Part shown: in pieces, positions 2,767 to 5,273 of the stretch
Position numbering within the stretch: position 1 is the first letter of the stretch
Layout of the letters: the number at the start of each line of letters is the position of its first letter
Source of the DNA: Piscirickettsiaceae bacterium
GTDB lineage: Bacteria; Pseudomonadota; Gammaproteobacteria; Nitrosococcales; Methylophagaceae
Direction of reading: 5' to 3'
Assembly: GCA_018646825.1 (NCBI GenBank)
Contig: JABGUA010000049.1
Coordinates: 1 to 5,273, forward strand
DNA: 5,273 nt
Position numbers and translations under genes: made by a program
Notes under the pieces: model-generated
What the model was told of the DNA's origin: nothing
What the model saw: the letters and a program-made list of their open reading frames with translations, nothing else
Databases searched by the model: none

Positions 2767-5273
2767 ACTGTGCGCTGATCCAGTCATTAACTGAATTGAG
2801 TGCGTTGTCTAAATTTTGAGGTTGATTACCGCCACCTTGCGCCATATCGGGCCGGCCGCCACCTTTTCCACCCACTTGGTTTGCAACGTGTGCTACTAAA
2901 TCACCGGCTTTAAGTTTATCTGTCGCATCTTTAGTAACGCCCGCAATTAAGGTGATTTTATCACCGTCAACGGTAGATAAAACAATGGCTGCAGGTGCGA
3001 GTTTATTTTTAAGTTGATCCACAGTGTCACGTAGGCTTTTCGTGTCGGCACCTTCGAGTTGCGACGCTATTACATTAATGCCTGCAATGTTTTGCGCGGA
3101 ACTTGCTAAGTCGCTTCCTGCACTATTAGCTAACTTGCTTTTAAGGGCATCGAGATCTTTTTCTAATTGCCGGTGTCGTTGGACAAGTTGCTCTGTTTTT
3201 TCTTCGACATTATCAGGTTTTGCCTTGATTGCGGTTGCAACTGCTTTTAGGCTAGATTGATTCGCGTCGATATAATCAAGTGCGATTTCGCCTGTTACTG
3301 CTTCAATACGACGTACACCGGATGCAATCCCTGCTTCTGAAGTGATTTTTAATAAGCCAATATCACCAGTGCGATTCACATGTGTACCACCACATAATTC
3401 GACTGAAAATTCACCCATGCTTAGTACGCGGACTTTGGCATCATATTTCTCGCCGAATAAGGCCATTGCACCGGATGTTTTGGCTTGTTCTAAATCCATC
3501 AGTTGTGTTTCAACATCATGATTGAGACGAATCTGTTGGTTGACCATGCGTTCTATTGTGTGAAGCTGTTGATCATTAACGGGTTCAAAATGTGAGAAAT
3601 CAAAACGCAGACGATGTGCATTAACTAAAGAGCCCTTTTGAGTAACATGATCGCCCAACTCTTTTTGTAAGGCAGCATGGAGCAAGTGGGTAGCGGAGTG
3701 GTTTAAGGCAGTTGCAATGCGGTTTGCTTCGTCGATATGGGCGGTAACTGTATCCCCAACTTGCAAATTGCCATTTTCAAGTTGGCCAATATGGGCAAAA
3801 GCTTTGCCTTGCTTATGGGTGTCTGTGACATTGAAACTAGCATTATCAGAGGTGATTTGACCGATATCACCAGCTTGGCCACCAGATTCAGCATAAAAAG
3901 CCGATTGCTCAAGTACGATAGCGCCGTGTTGACCAGCTTGGAGTTGTTCAACTTGTAGGTTATTCACTAATATATGGCTAATTTTGCTGGTGTTGTAAAG
4001 CTGCTCATAGCCACAGAATTCTGTTTCACCATTAATAGTGACCTGTTGTGACAGACCGCCTGAGAATTGGTTGGCTGACCGTGCTCTTGTTCGTTGCGCT
4101 TCCATTTGCCGCTGAAAACCAGCGATATCGATTGTTAAGTCGCGCTCGCGAGCAATATCAGCCGTTAAGTCGATAGGGAAACCGTATGTGTCATAGAGTA
4201 AAAAGACAGTTTCGCCGGGGATTTCTTTATCGGACATGTTAGCAATAACTTGGTCTAAAATTTTAAGACCTTTATCCAAAGTATCGGCAAAACGGGCTTC
4301 TTCTTGTTTTAAAGCCCGTTCAATATTGGCTTGTGCTTTAGCTAACTCTGGGAAAGCCTCGCCCATTTCTTCTACCAGTGGTTTGACGAGTTTGTAGAAG
4401 AAAGCATCTTTAAGGCCGAGTTTGTGACCATGTCGGATCGCACGGCGAATAATCCGGCGTAAAACATAACCGCGACCTTCATTTGATGGTTGTACGCCAT
4501 CGGTGATCATAAAGGCACAAGAACGAATATGATCTGCGACAACACGTAATGAGGTGTGTGTTGGATCTGGTGTGCCAGACAGGTTTTGGATTGATTTAAT
4601 CAAGTGTTGGAATAAATCAATATCATAATTGTTGTGCACATCTTGTAGGACAGCGGCAAGTCGTTCTAAGCCCATACCTGTATCGACTGATGGTTTGGGT
4701 AGTGATGTTAACGTACCATCGTTTGCCCGATCGTATTGCATAAAGACGAGATTCCAAATCTCAATATATCGATCACCATCTTCTTCGGGTGTGCCTGGTG
4801 GGCCACCAGGGACATCTGCGCCGTGGTCGTAGAATATTTCAGAGCAGGGGCCGCAGGGGCCAGTGTCACCCATCGACCAGAAATTGTCTTTGGCGCCAAT
4901 GCGAGAAATGCGACTTGGATCAACGCCTATTTCGTCGATCCAAATCGTGGCGGCATCATCATCTTCTTCGAAGACAGTGATCCATAATTTATCTGCGGGC
5001 AGGGCTAATTCGACGGTTAAGAATTCCCAAGCATATTGGATGGCTTCACGTTTGAAGTAATCACCAAAGCTAAAGTTACCCAACATTTCAAAAAAAGTAT
5101 GGTGGCGGGCGGTGTAACCGACATTTTCAAGGTCATTATGTTTACCACCTGCGCGAACGCAGCGTTGTGATGTGGCTGCGCGGGTATAACTGCGTGTTTC
5201 TTGACCCAAGAACAGTTCTTTAAACTGGACCATACCGGCATTGGTAAACAGCAGGGTGGGATCATTAGCGGGA
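2756..5273 (-). CDS. alaS: Alanine-tRNA ligase (alanyl-tRNA synthetase), N-terminus cut by window
   Basis: AlaRS is a class II synthetase that charges tRNA-Ala with alanine and hydrolyses Ser- and Gly-tRNA-Ala mistakes. The visible 838 codons begin in frame at 5272 with PANDPTLLFTNAGM, matching about residue 31 of E. coli AlaRS (876 residues), so only about 30 residues are missing and the Met at 5233 is not the start. Domains in order: the class II catalytic core with TSQRCVRAGGKHND and FFEMLGNFSFGDYFK (about 5060-5180), GDTGPCGPCSEIFYDHG, and motif 3 GMGLER (4678-4661). Next comes the tRNA-recognition domain (GRGYVLRRIIRRA), then the editing domain with zinc-site HSATH (3700-3686) and CGGTH (3394-3380). 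A coiled-coil linker and the C-Ala domain with GGKGGGRPDMAQGGG follow. All key motifs are intact. The TAA stop lies one base before lysC, indicating one operon. No frameshift is visible. Confidence 0.98.
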   Translation of the reverse strand, partial: PANDPTLLFTNAGMVQFKELFLGQETRSYTRAATSQRCVRAGGKHNDLENVGYTARHHTFFEMLGNFSFGDYFKREAIQYAWEFLTVELALPADKLWITVFEEDDDAATIWIDEIGVDPSRISRIGAKDNFWSMGDTGPCGPCSEIFYDHGADVPGGPPGTPEEDGDRYIEIWNLVFMQYDRANDGTLTSLPKPSVDTGMGLERLAAVLQDVHNNYDIDLFQHLIKSIQNLSGTPDPTHTSLRVVADHIRSCAFMITDGVQPSNEGRGYVLRRIIRRAIRHGHKLGLKDAFFYKLVKPLVEEMGEAFPELAKAQANIERALKQEEARFADTLDKGLKILDQVIANMSDKEIPGETVFLLYDTYGFPIDLTADIARERDLTIDIAGFQRQMEAQRTRARSANQFSGGLSQQVTINGETEFCGYEQLYNTSKISHILVNNLQVEQLQAGQHGAIVLEQSAFYAESGGQAGDIGQITSDNASFNVTDTHKQGKAFAHIGQLENGNLQVGDTVTAHIDEANRIATALNHSATHLLHAALQKELGDHVTQKGSLVNAHRLRFDFSHFEPVNDQQLHTIERMVNQQIRLNHDVETQLMDLEQAKTSGAMALFGEKYDAKVRVLSMGEFSVELCGGTHVNRTGDIGLLKITSEAGIASGVRRIEAVTGEIALDYIDANQSSLKAVATAIKAKPDNVEEKTEQLVQRHRQLEKDLDALKSKLANSAGSDLASSAQNIAGINVIASQLEGADTKSLRDTVDQLKNKLAPAAIVLSTVDGDKITLIAGVTKDATDKLKAGDLVAHVANQVGGKGGGRPDMAQGGGNQPQNLDNALNSVNDWISAQLED

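Noticed and set aside
2755..2787. Upstream ATG at 2787 as the lysC start
   Set aside because: It would add 11 residues that overlap alaS coding sequence and are not part of the family; the ATG at 2754 has a ribosome-binding site and begins the conserved MALIVQKFGGTS.
4144..4153. Palindrome GCTCGCGAGC inside alaS
   Set aside because: It encodes part of the expected ARERD segment, so codon choice explains it and nothing nearby suggests regulation.

Overview
The window looks like chromosomal DNA from a gammaproteobacterium. The minus strand carries alaS, lysC, csrA, tRNA-Ser(GCU) and tRNA-Arg(ACG) in that order. E. coli has alaS-csrA-serV-argV without lysC, whereas Pseudomonas-type genomes keep a single-function lysC between alaS and csrA/rsmA, so the lysC-containing order points away from Enterobacterales. 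I cannot name a genus.

Layout from left to right. Positions 1-506 (plus strand) hold the C-terminal end of an ABC-F ATPase of the YheS type, cut by the window edge. Positions 507-912 are an AT-rich intergenic region. It holds a possible 26-residue membrane peptide on the minus strand and two diverged copies of a hairpin-forming repeat. Positions 913-1122 carry the two tRNA genes, each with CCA encoded and each preceded by a plausible sigma70-like promoter whose spacer contains a perfect palindrome. Positions 1186-1368 are csrA, with a GGA-rich ribosome-binding region and a 168-base upstream gap containing an 18-bp tandem repeat. Positions 1537-2754 are lysC, and 2756-5273 are alaS, which lacks only about 30 N-terminal residues at the window edge.

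How the genes work together: alaS and lysC are separated by one base and are almost certainly co-transcribed, with lysC translation probably coupled to the end of alaS. csrA (global post-transcriptional regulator) may be read both from this operon and from its own promoter. The tRNA genes follow in the same direction. The ABC-F gene runs toward them from the other side.

The most notable feature is a compositional break. The first 480 bases are about 34% G+C by hand count, while spot counts in lysC and alaS give about 47-53%. The AT-rich part ends next to the 3' end of tRNA-Arg, a classic integration position. This could mean a genomic-island boundary, ordinary regional variation, or a chimeric assembly. 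I see no integrase, CRISPR array, insertion sequence or clear new multi-gene system.
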